Positions 48,701-59,632 of a DNA stretch of 64,000 nt are shown here, in pieces. The translations under genes were made by a program, and so were the position numbers. The first letter of the stretch is position 1; every line of letters begins with the position of its first letter. This DNA is from Sindora glabra (lineage: Eukaryota > Streptophyta > Magnoliopsida > Fabales > Fabaceae): the NCBI GenBank assembly GCA_020226215.1, contig CM035232.1, positions 66,064,184-66,128,183 of the forward strand, in the 5' to 3' direction. Under the pieces are notes generated by a model. The model was not told where the DNA came from. It did not search any database and saw only the letters and a list, made by a program, of their open reading frames with translations.

Positions 48701-49573
48701 GAGGTTAAGCATGGTTCGAGTTGATCAAATTTTATAAAAAAAATTATCTTGATTGATGAGTTTTAATTAGTAAAAATTATCATTGGCCTTTATTTGAAAT
48801 ATTTTTGGAACTAATCAAACTAACTAAAAGGCTCATTGGTTAGTTTGAATAGATTACATTGAGTAATGATTTGTAAGAATATAAGGTAAGAGATTTAGAA
48901 ATAAAAGTAGTAAATATGAAAATAAAAACATCAAAGCTAACAAATTTTTAAAGATGCATGCTTAAAACTTAAAATGAAAGATAAAACTAACTTTCAAATT
49001 TGTTTTAATGGAAGCAATATATGTAATGGTTGATATGCAAATAGGAAGTTGATTTGGATGGTGCAGGAGTTACGCTTCTTGATGAGGTTGATGCCAAGCT
49101 TGGCATGAAACTAACAAGTGAAATGTTTTAAAATGATGAAAGTTCATTTTATTAGATTTATAGATGACTATAAGTTTTTAGGAAAGTTAGGAGGAAGAAA
49201 GATAAAGAAAATAGATTAGTAAAGTAACATAGTAAAGAGGGAGAGAGAAAGAAAGTTAATGGGTAATGGGTATGTGGAATTATTGGAAAATGTGATGAAG
49301 AAAGCAATGAAAAGATAAATAAAATAAAAAATTAAGATATAAATGAAGATAAGCAAAGTGGCAAGAAAACATAAATTGAAAATGGCACTCTTTTGGTCAA
49401 TTTTAAATCTTCAAGTATAGAAACAAGCAACTATTGTCGATTAAGAAACCAACTTTTGCTTATAATTTAAATCAATAGTGATTATATACATATATATCTA
49501 ACTAACATAACTCATTACTTTTAGCTTTGATCGATTTAGTTAGCATTAGTTAGTTGAATAATGTACACATCTA
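48701..49573. mobile_element. Candidate 873 bp insertion with a 9 bp direct flank
   Basis: GTTACTAAT occurs at 48692-48700 and again at 49574-49582. Outside these sites the sequence is the same GATGGTCAATAATGAT-type minisatellite, and inside it is unrelated AT-rich DNA. The ends (GAGGTTAAGCATGGTTCGAG and, reversed, TAGATGTGTACATTATTCAA) show only weak inverted similarity. The family is unknown. Confidence 0.45.
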
Positions 49574-49582
49574 GTTACTAAT

Positions 49583-49765
49583 AATGGGTGATGGTCAATA
49601 GTGATCATCAATAATGAATGGTGGTGGGCAGTAGTTAATAATAATGGATAGTGGCCAATGATGACAACTGATAATTAGTTATGGTCGACAATGATCATTA
49701 GAGGTGGCAGTGGTCAACAATGTTAAATAATGATTGATGGTAATTAACAATGATGAATGGTAATG
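49583..49765. repeat. Degenerate minisatellite, ~25 bp units
   Basis: Repeats of the type AATAATGGRTRGTGGYCAATGATGAT occur here and also at 45600-45666 and 48614-48691. These pieces were one tract before the insertions at 45667-48613 and 48701-49573. Confidence 0.6.
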
Positions 49766-49941
49766 AAAATAGGATGTTTATGATACTAAGTCTTTAATGA
49801 AAGAGTGAATAAAATAGTTTATTCACGTTTCTAAAATATTCCAATTTCATAAGAATATAGAATACCCACCTCTCTTATAAGAATATTTTAGGAAATATTA
49901 GACTAAAAAACATTCTTAGGAATGTGAATATTCCCAAGTAT

Positions 49942-50241
49942 ATTTATTATAATTTTGAATTAAATATAAAAATCTAAGATTTCTTAATTTAAATATTTTC
50001 TGGGAATATAAGAAAGATTTTACAATTCAAATTTCATCGTACCTTTTTAATTTTTTATGTGATAGCATATATCCTAATTTTATGAGCCTTTTTTTTTCAA
50101 TATTATATTATTATCACTAGTTTTCCACTAAGTCAAATGGGATAAAAAAGCACATATATGAACCATTGTATATTTAGCCTATGCTTATAAATTCAACATA
50201 AATAAATAAGAAAAAAATTAACTAATAAATAAATATATGAT
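49942..50241. other. AT-rich intergenic DNA
   Basis: No feature was found before the copia LTR at 50242. Confidence 0.5.
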
Positions 50242-50393
50242 TGTTATAAACATTTATTTATATGGATGGCCATACCATATCTTTGATTTATCAATTTACT
50301 AATTAGTTATTGTAATTGGGATTTACCTAATTTCTAATTTTAATTAATTAATGATAAGCATCAATTAATGATACTAATTAATAGGTTCCTTAA

Positions 50394-50468
<75 letters not shown>

Positions 50469-50572
50469 TATAAAGAATCCTATACATTCATTAATAAGAG
50501 AATCTCTTATTCTTTGTATTATTCTATATTCTTCATCTATTTCTCTATCATTCTACTTTTATTTTCATAAGA
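50242..50572 (+). repeat. 5' LTR, with an (AT)n expansion
   Basis: Starts TGTTATAAACATTTATTTAT and ends TTTTCATAAGA. It shares CATATCTTTGATTTATCAAT, TTAATTAATGATAAG and GAATAAGARAATCTC-type text with the 3' LTR. About 35 AT units (50396-50466) replace a short AAATATAAATAT stretch in the 3' LTR, so the expansion came after insertion. Confidence 0.82.
50396..50466. repeat. (AT)n microsatellite inside the 5' LTR
   Basis: About 35 AT units. It generates the spurious Ile-Tyr open frame at 50368-50601. Confidence 0.95.
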
Positions 50573-50584
50573 CATTATTAGCAC
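50573..50584 (+). promoter_or_regulatory. Putative PBS CATTATTAGCAC
   Basis: Identical to the sequence inside the 5' LTR of the minus-strand copia (20978-20989). It lacks the initial TGG of most plant PBSs. Confidence 0.5.
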
Positions 50585-52379
50585 AATTCTCAACCATTTA
50601 AGTATTTGATTTCTAAATGATTTGTTTTGCTAAAAAAATGAGATCTAAATATCTAGTTGATATTTTTTTTAGTTTTTACATATTTTAATTATGCTATGTG
50701 TATTTTGTGATTACATTATACTTTAGAAATTTTAACTTATGACAAGTATGTCTTTTGTATTTGGAAGCTTGAATTAGAAAATAGTGATCCTTGTCTTTCG
50801 ATGTTTTAATCGTGAAAATCATGATAGAAGTGAATTGAAAAAAAAAAAGATGGAGATTGTTCTTTCCCCCTAGATGGCTAAGAAACATTTTGGAAGCAAT
50901 GGTGAATCTTACTATGCCCAGTCCCAATCTAAGCTCCCCATAATGCGAAGGTAGTATGTATCCAACATTGTAAAATTATTTTGTGAGCCAATTATTATCC
51001 ACTTTCCAATAATTGAATCACAAAAGTAAAAATTACTTATTATAAAGTAATGATTTTCCTTTGTCATCATCTTCAAAGAAGATTGAAAATAAAGAATTTT
51101 AAAATTTAAAGGATTATCTTTTCCTTTGAACTAGTTTAAAAAGAGAGACATGTAGAATTGATGAAATAAAATTTCATTTATTATACTTGTTTTCTTTCTC
51201 TTCTTTATCAATTATATCATAAGATGAGATTGATTCCTATGTTATTGTCATTGACTATAATAATGAATCTTTAATTTAAAAAAAAATAAAACTTGTCCAA
51301 TTGGTCTCATTGCATACCTTGAAGTAAATGCATAAACAATTAAAAGATTTTTTTTATGAAAAATATGAAACTTGTGCAATTGGTTTCATTAAATTCCCCG
51401 AAGTAATTGATTTGATGGCTTTTAATGGCTAAATAAAATTTTGAATTTTTAATGAAAAAACTTGAAACTTGTTTAACTAGTTTTATAGCATCCCAAAAGT
51501 GATGCCCTAATGATTAAAAAGTTTAGTTGTGGATGAGGTCACAATTATAACTATGTACATGAAAAAGGCTAAATTAGTTAATACAATCGTGATAGTTATA
51601 AGAATAGTATAAATAATCACAAGATTACTTTTCACCATTAGAAATTGAAATATAATGAGAAACACCTATATAATATAAACTTAAAAGGTTCTTAAAGTAC
51701 ATGCTATCAATATGATGTGAAATGCTATGAAAGTTTTGAAAGTATCTGCTACTAAGGTGGTATGCAAGGAGAGGTTAATTTTGTTAATGAGAATGATGCT
51801 ATCTATCATAATTCTTTTAATATAATACATTTCAATATGGTAAATTTATTTATACATATAAAAGAAAGAGTTCATAATTTGATTGGTTATGATAATGACC
51901 AATTTTATTTTTAATTGAAATAATATTGAATATTTATTTTTTATGGATAGTGCAACAATGCACAAATTATGAAGAATATAAAACCATTTTCCTAATTAAT
52001 AATTAGTGAAGATTATGTGAATATAACATTTGGTAGTACAAAATTGATTGAAAACTCCTAAAGAGCTTATATAATTTTATTAGGAGATATAAAATGCTTA
52101 TAAATACATTATTATGAATTATGTCTTAAAGATATTGACTAAGTTTTAAAAACATACAATAAAATAGATAATATGTTGAGATAATAAGTTATTAAATATC
52201 TTTATATTAGAATAATTGCCTTAAGTGAAAAAAAAAGGTTGGAAAAATTATTATCATTTTCTTTTGATATGTAGTATACATATACAAAACTGATTAAAAG
52301 AAATGTGAACAAAAAAATCACTAACATATAGCATGGTCAAATGGGCCATCTTATATCAATAATGATATGAAAAGTCATG

Positions 52380-53290
52380 GAAAATTTATAAAGTTATTTA
52401 TTGAAGAACTAGAAGATTGTTCACTTTGATGAATTTTCATGTACTATTTTTTTAAGGCAATTTGTTTATAAGGCATCAAGACTATTACTAGCTGAAGTTT
52501 AAACTAGATTCCCAATATTTTTAAAATGCATACAAGGTGATTTATGTTAATTTGTCCATTATATGGACTATCTAAGCATTTTATGATTTTAGTCATATAT
52601 AAATTTATTATTAATCCATAACTTGATATTTGTAAAATTAACTAGTATCATGAATAATTTGATTTTAAGCCTAATTTCCTAATTATGTAATTAAGACAAT
52701 ATGTCTTAATAATTCTAATAGATTTATACCTAAAGCTTCTAAGGATTATCATTTTCCAATGGGAATAATTGTTAAACATTTTGAGGTATATTTATATATA
52801 AAATGATTTGGTTAGGATAATTTTAATGTCATAAATTATTAATTATATTATTATTTAAAAGAACAAGATTTCTTTTATCATCTTGAAGGATATGTAATTT
52901 TATATGTTGTAATACTTATATGTATTAAGGCAAAAATTATAGTTTCCATTTATAATTAATTTTGGTTAGGAGTTAGAAAATTTTACATATAGAGATTTTT
53001 TTAAATGTTCAATATATTTTTACTCTACTGCAATGTATATAGATGATCTTGAAAAAATGACAGAGAATAAAAGTTTATATGTGAAACTATGTTCCTAGCA
53101 TTAGAGGGAGAAATATGCAACTATAGAAGTAATATAATATACAATCATCTTAATCCTCACATAAAAGGATATGAACTAGAAGTTTATAAGATATTAATTT
53201 ATAAAGTATAGAAAATTGTTAAATATATTATTGATCAAAAAGAGAATAAATAAAATATGTTAGTTGTAAATGCTCTTATTCAAATTGATG
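52380..53290 (+). pseudogene. Copia gag-pol middle part (integrase region), heavily decayed
   Basis: Readable motifs: a stretch near 52500-52560 encoding FLKCIQGDLC, matching 'FLERIQGDICGPIHP' of the integrase start; and near 53160-53280 KGYELEVYKILIYKV then a run ending NALIQIDAY, matching the 'ELEVQKIIHLQ...NAPIKIDVP' linker between integrase and RT. Frame breaks occur every few tens of bases. Confidence 0.55.
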
Positions 53291-54139
53291 CCTATGTACA
53301 ATAATCTATTTTTCAATAACAAATAATTTTTAAATATGTCTAAAGAATGATAAATCTATTAATTCTAAATACAAATATCTTAAAATGAAGAAAGAGCAAA
53401 TAAGTGGCCTTATTGAGAAATTAAATTTTTTAAAGAGAGTTAAGACATAATTAAAAACTAACTTCTGGAAGAAGTTTTAGTACTTAAAATTTATAAAAAT
53501 AAAAAGATTTTAATTAATTTTGTCTCTAATAAGAAAAATAGGCTAAAAAGGAAATAATTGTTAACAACATTTACTCTTATATATAATGTAATGCTAAAAA
53601 ATTATGAAAAATAATGATTAGTAAGGATATTGAGTTTATAAAATGACGATATTTATTGGTTAAAGAAAAAAATGTAATTTAAATAGAAATGCAAAATTTA
53701 AATTTACTTGCAAATTGAAAAAATGCTTAAAAGGTATTAAGTTAATGAAACATCCCAAATATGTGATTCTAATAAAGTACAAATTTATAATTGTATCAAG
53801 ATAATAAGAAAAAATTAGTTGTAAAGAGAAAGTATGATTTGTAACATAAGGGTTTTTGCAAAGAATGTTAGTAGCTATGATAAATATTTGTTTGAATACA
53901 ATTTTTTTAGCAATACATCAAAACTTGATATGAGTATGATGGATTTAGTTATTCTATTTCACATATGACGATTATCAATAATATGATATTCTTTGAAGGA
54001 TTTTATATGTCTGAAGCATGCAATTTAAATGTTTAAGAAATATATTTAATTCATTTATAAATATCTTTATATGAGTTTAGGAAAAATATGTTACAATCAT
54101 CTTGGTGTATATATATATATAATATCTTTTGCGTTGTTA

Positions 54140-54700
54140 TCAAAATGTGAATTGCTACATATATTGATAATCTAAATATTATTGGAACTCATGAAAAAAT
54201 TCTAAATATAACAAGGTATTTGAAAAATGGAGTTTGAGATGAAAGATTTTAAAAATTGAATTTTATCTTAACCTGAAGATCAAGTATTCAAATGATGGAA
54301 CATTTGTTCATCAATTAAAATACAAAAATTCTTTTACATGGATAAATCACATTCATTGAGTATCCTAGTATTTGTTTAGTCACTTGGTTATAAGGATCCA
54401 CCTTGAATTCCAAAGAATAATGAAAAATTTTATCATCCCGAAATACTATATCTTAGTATAATTGATGTATTAATGTATCTTGCTAATTATACATATCTTG
54501 ATACAACTTTATGGAAAATTTATTAGTAAAGTATAGTTCTTTTCCAACAAGAAGATATTGGAATAAAACTAAACATATATTTTTTATATCTTTGTAGAAT
54601 AATTGATATGAGATTATATTATTTATATGAATTTTGAATCATAACTATTTAATTATATGGATGCAAGATGTTTGATCCATATAAAGTTTAATTTCATATG
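54140..54700 (+). pseudogene. Copia reverse transcriptase / RNase H remnant
   Basis: IATYIDNLNIIGTHEKIL (54150 onward) corresponds to 'VYVDDLNIIGT.EEI', with the second catalytic Asp now Asn. It is followed in shifting frames by MEFEMKDF, KSHSLSILVF, YLSIIDVLMYLANYT and, near 54655-54690, YMDARCLIHIK, where the family has 'GYADAGYLSDPHK' at the start of RNase H. The order and spacing are right; stops and frameshifts make it dead. Confidence 0.75.
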
Positions 54701-55162
54701 ATGATATATCTATATCATATCTCTTGATATATATGGTGAATTTTAAGAAAGAAATTTCAACAAAATTCATATAAAGATAATGCTAAGTGTAAAAGCTCAA
54801 TTGGAAAGATAATGCATCAAATAAGATAGCTTTTTCTTATGCTTATAAAAGAGTTATGATCGTTCATTATGACAATAAGTTTGTTTAAGTGATCGTTTGT
54901 TTAATTACTAGTAAAAGACATTAACTTAGATCTTTAGTGATATTCTTAGTAGGAAGAGTTAAGTTTATATTGCAATCTTTTTTTTCTTATTCATGATTTT
55001 TCCTATTAAGTTTTCTTGGTATGGTTTTTAATGCGGTTGATTATGTGCTAAAAGAATAATGTATTATTTTTTCTTTAATAAGATTTTTTTTTTCCATCTG
55101 ATTTTTTATATTAGAGGTTTTAACAAGATATATTCTTTATTAAACTAACATCCAAAGGAGAG

Positions 55163-55446
55163 TATTATAAATATTTATTTATAAGAATATTTATATCATA
55201 TCTTTGATTTATCAATTACTTATTGTAATTGAAATTTAACTAATCTATAATTATAATTAATTAATGATAAGTACCAATTAGTGATACTTATTAATTGATG
55301 AAACTGATCGATAGGCTCCTTGGCCTTTAAATATAAATATTATATAAAAGATTTTATACATTTACGAATAAGAAAATCTCCTCTTCTTTATATTATTTTA
55401 TTTTCTTCATTTATTTCTTTGTCATTCTATTTTTATTTTTATAACA
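55163..55446 (+). repeat. 3' LTR
   Basis: Starts TATTATAAATATTTATTTAT (TG mutated to TA) and ends TTTTATAACA. It follows the purine tract AAAGGAGAG. Confidence 0.8.
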
Positions 55447-56200
55447 ATAATGTTATAAAATATAATTAATTAAATTTTAGATAATTATATTATTATTTTT
55501 GTTAATAAACTATATAATTTTATTAAATATATATTAATTATATCAATATAATTTGTTATTAAAATAAATATAAATTAATTTATTTAATATATTTATAATA
55601 ACATCCCCTTTTACATTATTTTATATTTATGAGATAGTTCAATAATTAATTTTTTGAACACTTATAATACAATAAGTTAATTGAAATGCTTTCAACTAGC
55701 AACTAGTGCAAAGCCAAATAGATTCTTTGTGAAGTTTTATTATAAAAATTTGCACAAAATTATAAATGGCCAGCCAAAATCAACAATTTTTCTTTAAATT
55801 TGTTTCACTTATTGAATAATATTTGTAACAAAATTTAAACATATGAACAACTATTTATTTATGAAATCATTTTCATTTGAATAAATTAATTTTTTTGAGC
55901 AAATTTAAACTGTTTAGGAAAGCTACAGATATAATTTTTCCTAAAGAAATTTATCTAAAAAAATTATTAATCATAAAAATTTATCTGCATTTCTAGTCTT
56001 TTTTTTTTTTACAAATTTTATCTAAAATGAAATTTTAATAAGAGAAAGTTCTAATTTTCATAAAAATATTATAATTTTCAAAAAACTATACATATAACAT
56101 AATAATTAAAAAAAAAAAAACTTGTAATGCTATCTATTAAATATCGGCAAAGCACCGCACTTCGTTTTTAAACATTGGAAACGGATACAGCAAAACGACA
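55447..56200. other. AT-rich DNA resembling half of the 42-43 kb inverted-repeat element
   Basis: 55447-55710 carries ATAAAATATAATTAATTAAA, AAATAAATATAAATTAATTT and a tail TCAACTAGCAACTAGTGC, similar to the B' arm at 42920-43381. No opposite arm was found. The remainder is AT-rich, becoming GC-richer near 56140, where the gene promoter begins. Confidence 0.4.
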
Positions 56201-56242
56201 TCGTAAAAGCCCCGCCATCGAGCGCTAATTTCATTATTCAAC

Positions 56243-56250
56243 TTCGGCGC
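56243..56250 (+). promoter_or_regulatory. E2F-like site upstream of the repeat-protein gene
   Basis: TTCGGCGC differs at one position from the E2F consensus TTTSSCGC. The paralogous promoter has the perfect form TTTGGCGC at the same relative place, within a conserved block ATTCAACTTYGGCGC. It lies about 140 bp before the TATA box. Binding is inference. Confidence 0.45.
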
Positions 56251-56386
56251 AGGATGGTCGCCATAAACCTCAGTAGGGTTCGACGTTGTTTCAATGTCTG
56301 AACTCTGAAGTCCGTTGTAATTAGGAACTCAATGCCAACGCTCTTGCTTGATTTACAAGCTATCTCATTACATGAGTACTTCCATG

Positions 56387-56398
56387 TATATATATAAA
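56387..56398 (+). promoter_or_regulatory. TATA box of the 56488 gene
   Basis: TATATATAAA-type box followed by CTCACTACTCCGTTT. The inverted copy has TAATATATATACACTCACTG at the equivalent place. The distance to the ATG is about 90 bp, leaving a short leader. Confidence 0.6.
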
Positions 56399-56487
56399 CT
56401 CACTACTCCGTTTCGGCAACGTTACTTCTTCCTATACTCTGTTCTGCTTCTACAAATTTCTCCAAGACTTGAGCCGTAGCAACGGAG

Positions 56488-57492
56488 ATGAAAGTCTCCG
56501 CAAGAAAGCAGCTTTCAAAGCTGCAACCGGAACGCCTTAAAGAAAAGAGGTTTGTGTTAGAGGAGAGAAGATTATTTCTGGCCCAAATTTGTGCTGCTGA
56601 ATGTGAGATGGGAGTGCCAGCAAGAGCATCGTCTTTAAAGCGTAAAACAGAGTGGGTTCAAAGTAAGCCGTTCGATTCAGGCAGTGAAGCTCGGAAGAAA
56701 AGAAGGTTGGCAGAGACGACTCAGGACCTGATTCCAGCGCAAGAAAAATCGAAAAGAAAGCTGGTTGTGAAATTGAAATCAGTCTGCCTCAAAAAGCCGG
56801 CCACTCTTGTTGATGGGGCAGTGGGGAAGGAAAGCTTAATGGAGACTCAAAATCAAACAGAGAAAGAAACCAGAAACAGTTGTGGTTTGACAAAGAAACC
56901 CGACGTCTTCTGCAAAAAGCCAGCGACTTTGGTTGAGGGTGATGTGAGGAAGGAAAGATTAACGGAGAAACTGATTCTGGCGCAAGAAAAACCAGAAAAA
57001 TATCCAGTTTTGACAAAGAAGTCAGTCCTGATCGAAAAGCCAATGATTTTGGCTGATGGCCACATGAAGAAGGAAAGACGAATTGAGAAGGAGATTCCGG
57101 TGCATGAAAAACCAGAAACAAAACTAGGTTTGACAAAGAAACCAGTCCAGGTGGAAAAGCCCATGACTTTGGCTGGTGATATTATGGAGAAGATAAGATT
57201 TACGGAGACCACAAAGCAGCCAGAGAAAAACAATATTGATATTTCACTGAAAAGGACTGAAAAAGATGAACCGAAAAAAAGAGGTTTGTGTGAATGGAGG
57301 AGGATAAAAGTAGAAAGAGAAAGAGAAAAGCAAAAGCAGAGGGAAGCGGCCAGGATTACACTTGATCTGGTGAAGAACACTTGTGGTTTTCAGGATAATA
57401 TTGATTCTATGAGAGATTTTCAAAAGATTGTAGGTTGTTCTTCCACTTGTTATATATTCAGTAGGGATCGTAATCGTTATGACAAGTTATGA
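56488..57492 (+). CDS. Lys/Glu-rich repeat protein with GTE-tail-like C-terminus (334 aa)
   Basis: Function not established. The protein is highly charged. Residues 1-76 are basic with a KKRR stretch (70-73) that could be a nuclear localisation signal. Residues 77-240 hold four diverged repeats of about 41 residues (77-119, 120-160, 161-200, 201-240), each with the pattern 'I.AQEKP....LTKKP.....KP..L.DG...KERLTE'. Residues 258-318 form a charged helix-like module with WRRIKVEREREKQKQREAAR and then F.DNIDSMRDFQKIVG. This resembles the 'REAARQAL..MEKTV...N...L.DLE.L' tail of plant GTE-type bromodomain factors, but there is no bromodomain or NET domain. The start is supported by the TATA box 90 bp upstream and by conservation of GCAACGGAGATG in the paralogue. 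It appears intronless. The homology with the inverted copy at 62959-63722 extends through the 3' UTR. Confidence 0.75.
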   Translation: MKVSARKQLSKLQPERLKEKRFVLEERRLFLAQICAAECEMGVPARASSLKRKTEWVQSKPFDSGSEARKKRRLAETTQDLIPAQEKSKRKLVVKLKSVCLKKPATLVDGAVGKESLMETQNQTEKETRNSCGLTKKPDVFCKKPATLVEGDVRKERLTEKLILAQEKPEKYPVLTKKSVLIEKPMILADGHMKKERRIEKEIPVHEKPETKLGLTKKPVQVEKPMTLAGDIMEKIRFTETTKQPEKNNIDISLKRTEKDEPKKRGLCEWRRIKVEREREKQKQREAARITLDLVKNTCGFQDNIDSMRDFQKIVGCSSTCYIFSRDRNRYDKL

Positions 57493-59594
57493 TTAAGTTT
57501 GGTGCTTCAGCTAGAATGTCAATGTGTCTTATTTTACACAATTGTACAGTGTAATTGATGGCAAGTTACAGGCCAAAAAAGAAATAATAATCTTAGCAAG
57601 TTCATGTGTTTTATAGCAATTCCTTTCCTGTGCTTAGTTGCTGAATGTCCCAATAAATGGTACCTGCATTTCCATAAATGCTGAGGAACTAGCCTCCTCC
57701 GGGTTTCCAAAATGTACGGTCTGGTGCAGTGATTTACAAAGTGTCATAATTACAAAGAAAGTTTATAAAATGGAAGAATATCAACAAAGTGTCTATTTAT
57801 TATTTATAGCAGACTTTAGTGCATGAGGTTAATCACAAATCATATTTTGTAACAACGTAGTAAATAAATTCCATTCAGGTTTGCTCCTGCATGAGATTAA
57901 CACATATTACTTAACTGGACATTGGTTTATGAGCCAATTGTCTGCTCCTGAACGACATCCCTGGTGGAGGAGGTAAGCTGGTAAGGATCCATCCAGGGAG
58001 GCTACAGACAGAGAATGCAGATTATGTGATACTGCTCACTTATCTAATAACTTCTAATCTAATCTAATGTATTTGCAGCAGCAACTTGAAATCCTGAATT
58101 TTTAAAAGAAAGTACATTTATAATTGAAGCTAGATTAGATTTATCATCATCTCTTCAGGTTTTAATTAAAGTTAGGAATGTAATTTTGGAGGAAAAAAAA
58201 AGTCAAATTAGATGTTATGTTATCAGTTCTTACTTCTCAGTTATGGTCAACAGTGCAACTTCTTGCTCTAGAAAAAATCAGAAGATATTTTTCACAATTC
58301 TTTATGGTCATTTCAATGACCAGGAACAAAGGGATTTGTTAGTTTCTTTAGGGCATAAATGATTATGAGTGAGGCTTATTCTGTTACAAGCCATAAAAAC
58401 CCTAGCAAGAACAAACTAACGATGAGCTCATCTTCTTGTTTGACTTTCTTTATTTGACTTTCCTCGACATATAAACCCCAACACTTGAAATAACTTCACG
58501 TCTACTGATCTGTCGTTTTGAACACTGATCTTATTGCGCAGATGGATCTTATTGCGCAGATAACAATGAGACATATGCAAATGGAACTCTAGATGCTGTG
58601 TGGAGGCTTAGTAAAACAAACTGTAGGCATGCACCATTGTTTAGGCAAGTACTCGACCCCTTTCATCCAACTCCAAACAGGTCCCAAAAATTTTTAGTGA
58701 TAATACAGCATAACATGAAAACAAACAGATAATATGACGTGGCTTAAAAATCATCTTATTGTTTTATGTTCATAGTCAAAGCATAGAAGGCGGAGAAGGG
58801 ACGTTGTACCTATTGAAAACATTTCAACAAACAACTTGTAATCAAGTATCAATTCATAAGAAGAAAATCAACACAGAGATTAGCTGTTCAATTAAAATTC
58901 ACCATTACACACTCTACCATTTTAAACAGATCGAGTATATTCCAGTAAGCAATGCACATCAGCATTCATTCGCCTTTTAAACTCCCCATGAAATTTTGAT
59001 CTCATCTCATTCTTATTGAAGATTAAGCAAACTATAGAATCCATATAGAGATTACAGAGTTAGTTAAATAAATACAGTAGCCATTTTTTGGCTTAGTAGA
59101 ATTTCAAAAATAAAACTAATAAAGCCCTTTTCTATCTCATCTGAAAGGTGAACCTTATGCAGAATGCAAGCATTAAGGCGAAGAAGACATTGAAGGCAAT
59201 CAAACTGCAGTGACTGAGCCATGAAATTTGGACCAAATCTCCCCCCCCCCCGGGGAAAAAAAAAGGTAAAAAAAATTATTAAACCAGAAGCCTTAGTCTC
59301 TCCCTCTTGGCTTTCCTCAATCACATCAATTGGGAATTTATTTAGTTTATCAACTTTGTTATGGTCCAAAGATGAATTTTTGTTTCTCTGATTTTGCGGT
59401 CATTTATAGCATCTTCTCAACCAGGTCGACGGGCTCGATAATTATTATCTTGCTGTTGTTGTTGGAGTTTTTATGGCATGTAATAGAATTACTCTCACTT
59501 ATAATCATTTGTGCTCTAAAAGAAACCAAAAAATTCCACCCTAGCCTTTGAAATGACCATAAACAAATGTGAAAAATGTGTTCTTATTTTTCTA
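57493..59594. other. 3' UTR and intergenic DNA
   Basis: The first ~110 bp after the stop are conserved with the region beyond the paralogue's stop (TTGTACAGYGTAATT, GCCAARAAAGAAATAATAA), so they are probably 3' UTR. AATAAA occurs at about 57653. The rest shows no supported gene. An 18 bp tandem repeat GATCTTATTGCGCAGATR lies at 58527-58562. A run of 11-12 C followed by G4 and A9 lies near 59239-59266. Confidence 0.45.
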
Positions 59595-59632
59595 GTGCAG
59601 CTATAAGTGGCACTGCTAACTTCCATTAAGAA

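Larger units (their letters stand above)
45422..49941. mobile_element. Candidate outer TIR element enclosing a nested cluster
   Basis: ATTCCTTGGAATATTGATAT (45422 onward to CCTAAGAAT, 45450) is inverted at 49912-49941 (reversed: ATACTTGGGAATATTCACAT then TCCTAAGAAT), an imperfect 29-30 bp TIR. Inside are minisatellite-like sequence, an LTR element (45667-48613) and another insertion (48701-49573). The TSD is unclear, so the outer element is tentative. Confidence 0.35.
50242..55446 (+). mobile_element. Decayed Ty1/copia retrotransposon, plus strand (~5.2 kb)
   Basis: The LTRs lie at 50242-50572 and 55163-55446. The purine tract AAAGGAGAG (55154-55162) precedes the 3' LTR. The post-LTR sequence CATTATTAGCAC is identical to that of the minus-strand element at 16-21 kb. 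The flanks ATGAT (50237-50241) and ATAAT (55447-55451) match at 4 of 5. Integrase, RT and RNase H motifs occur in copia order, but stops are dense and no frame longer than about 80 codons survives. It is an old, inactive member of the same lineage as the element at 16172-21246. Confidence 0.85.

Noticed and set aside
56789..57380. Two minus-strand open frames (115 and 175 codons) opposite the repeat-protein gene
   Set aside because: They are reverse-strand shadows of a repetitive, Lys/Glu-rich coding region; their Ser/Phe-rich content is the expected complement.
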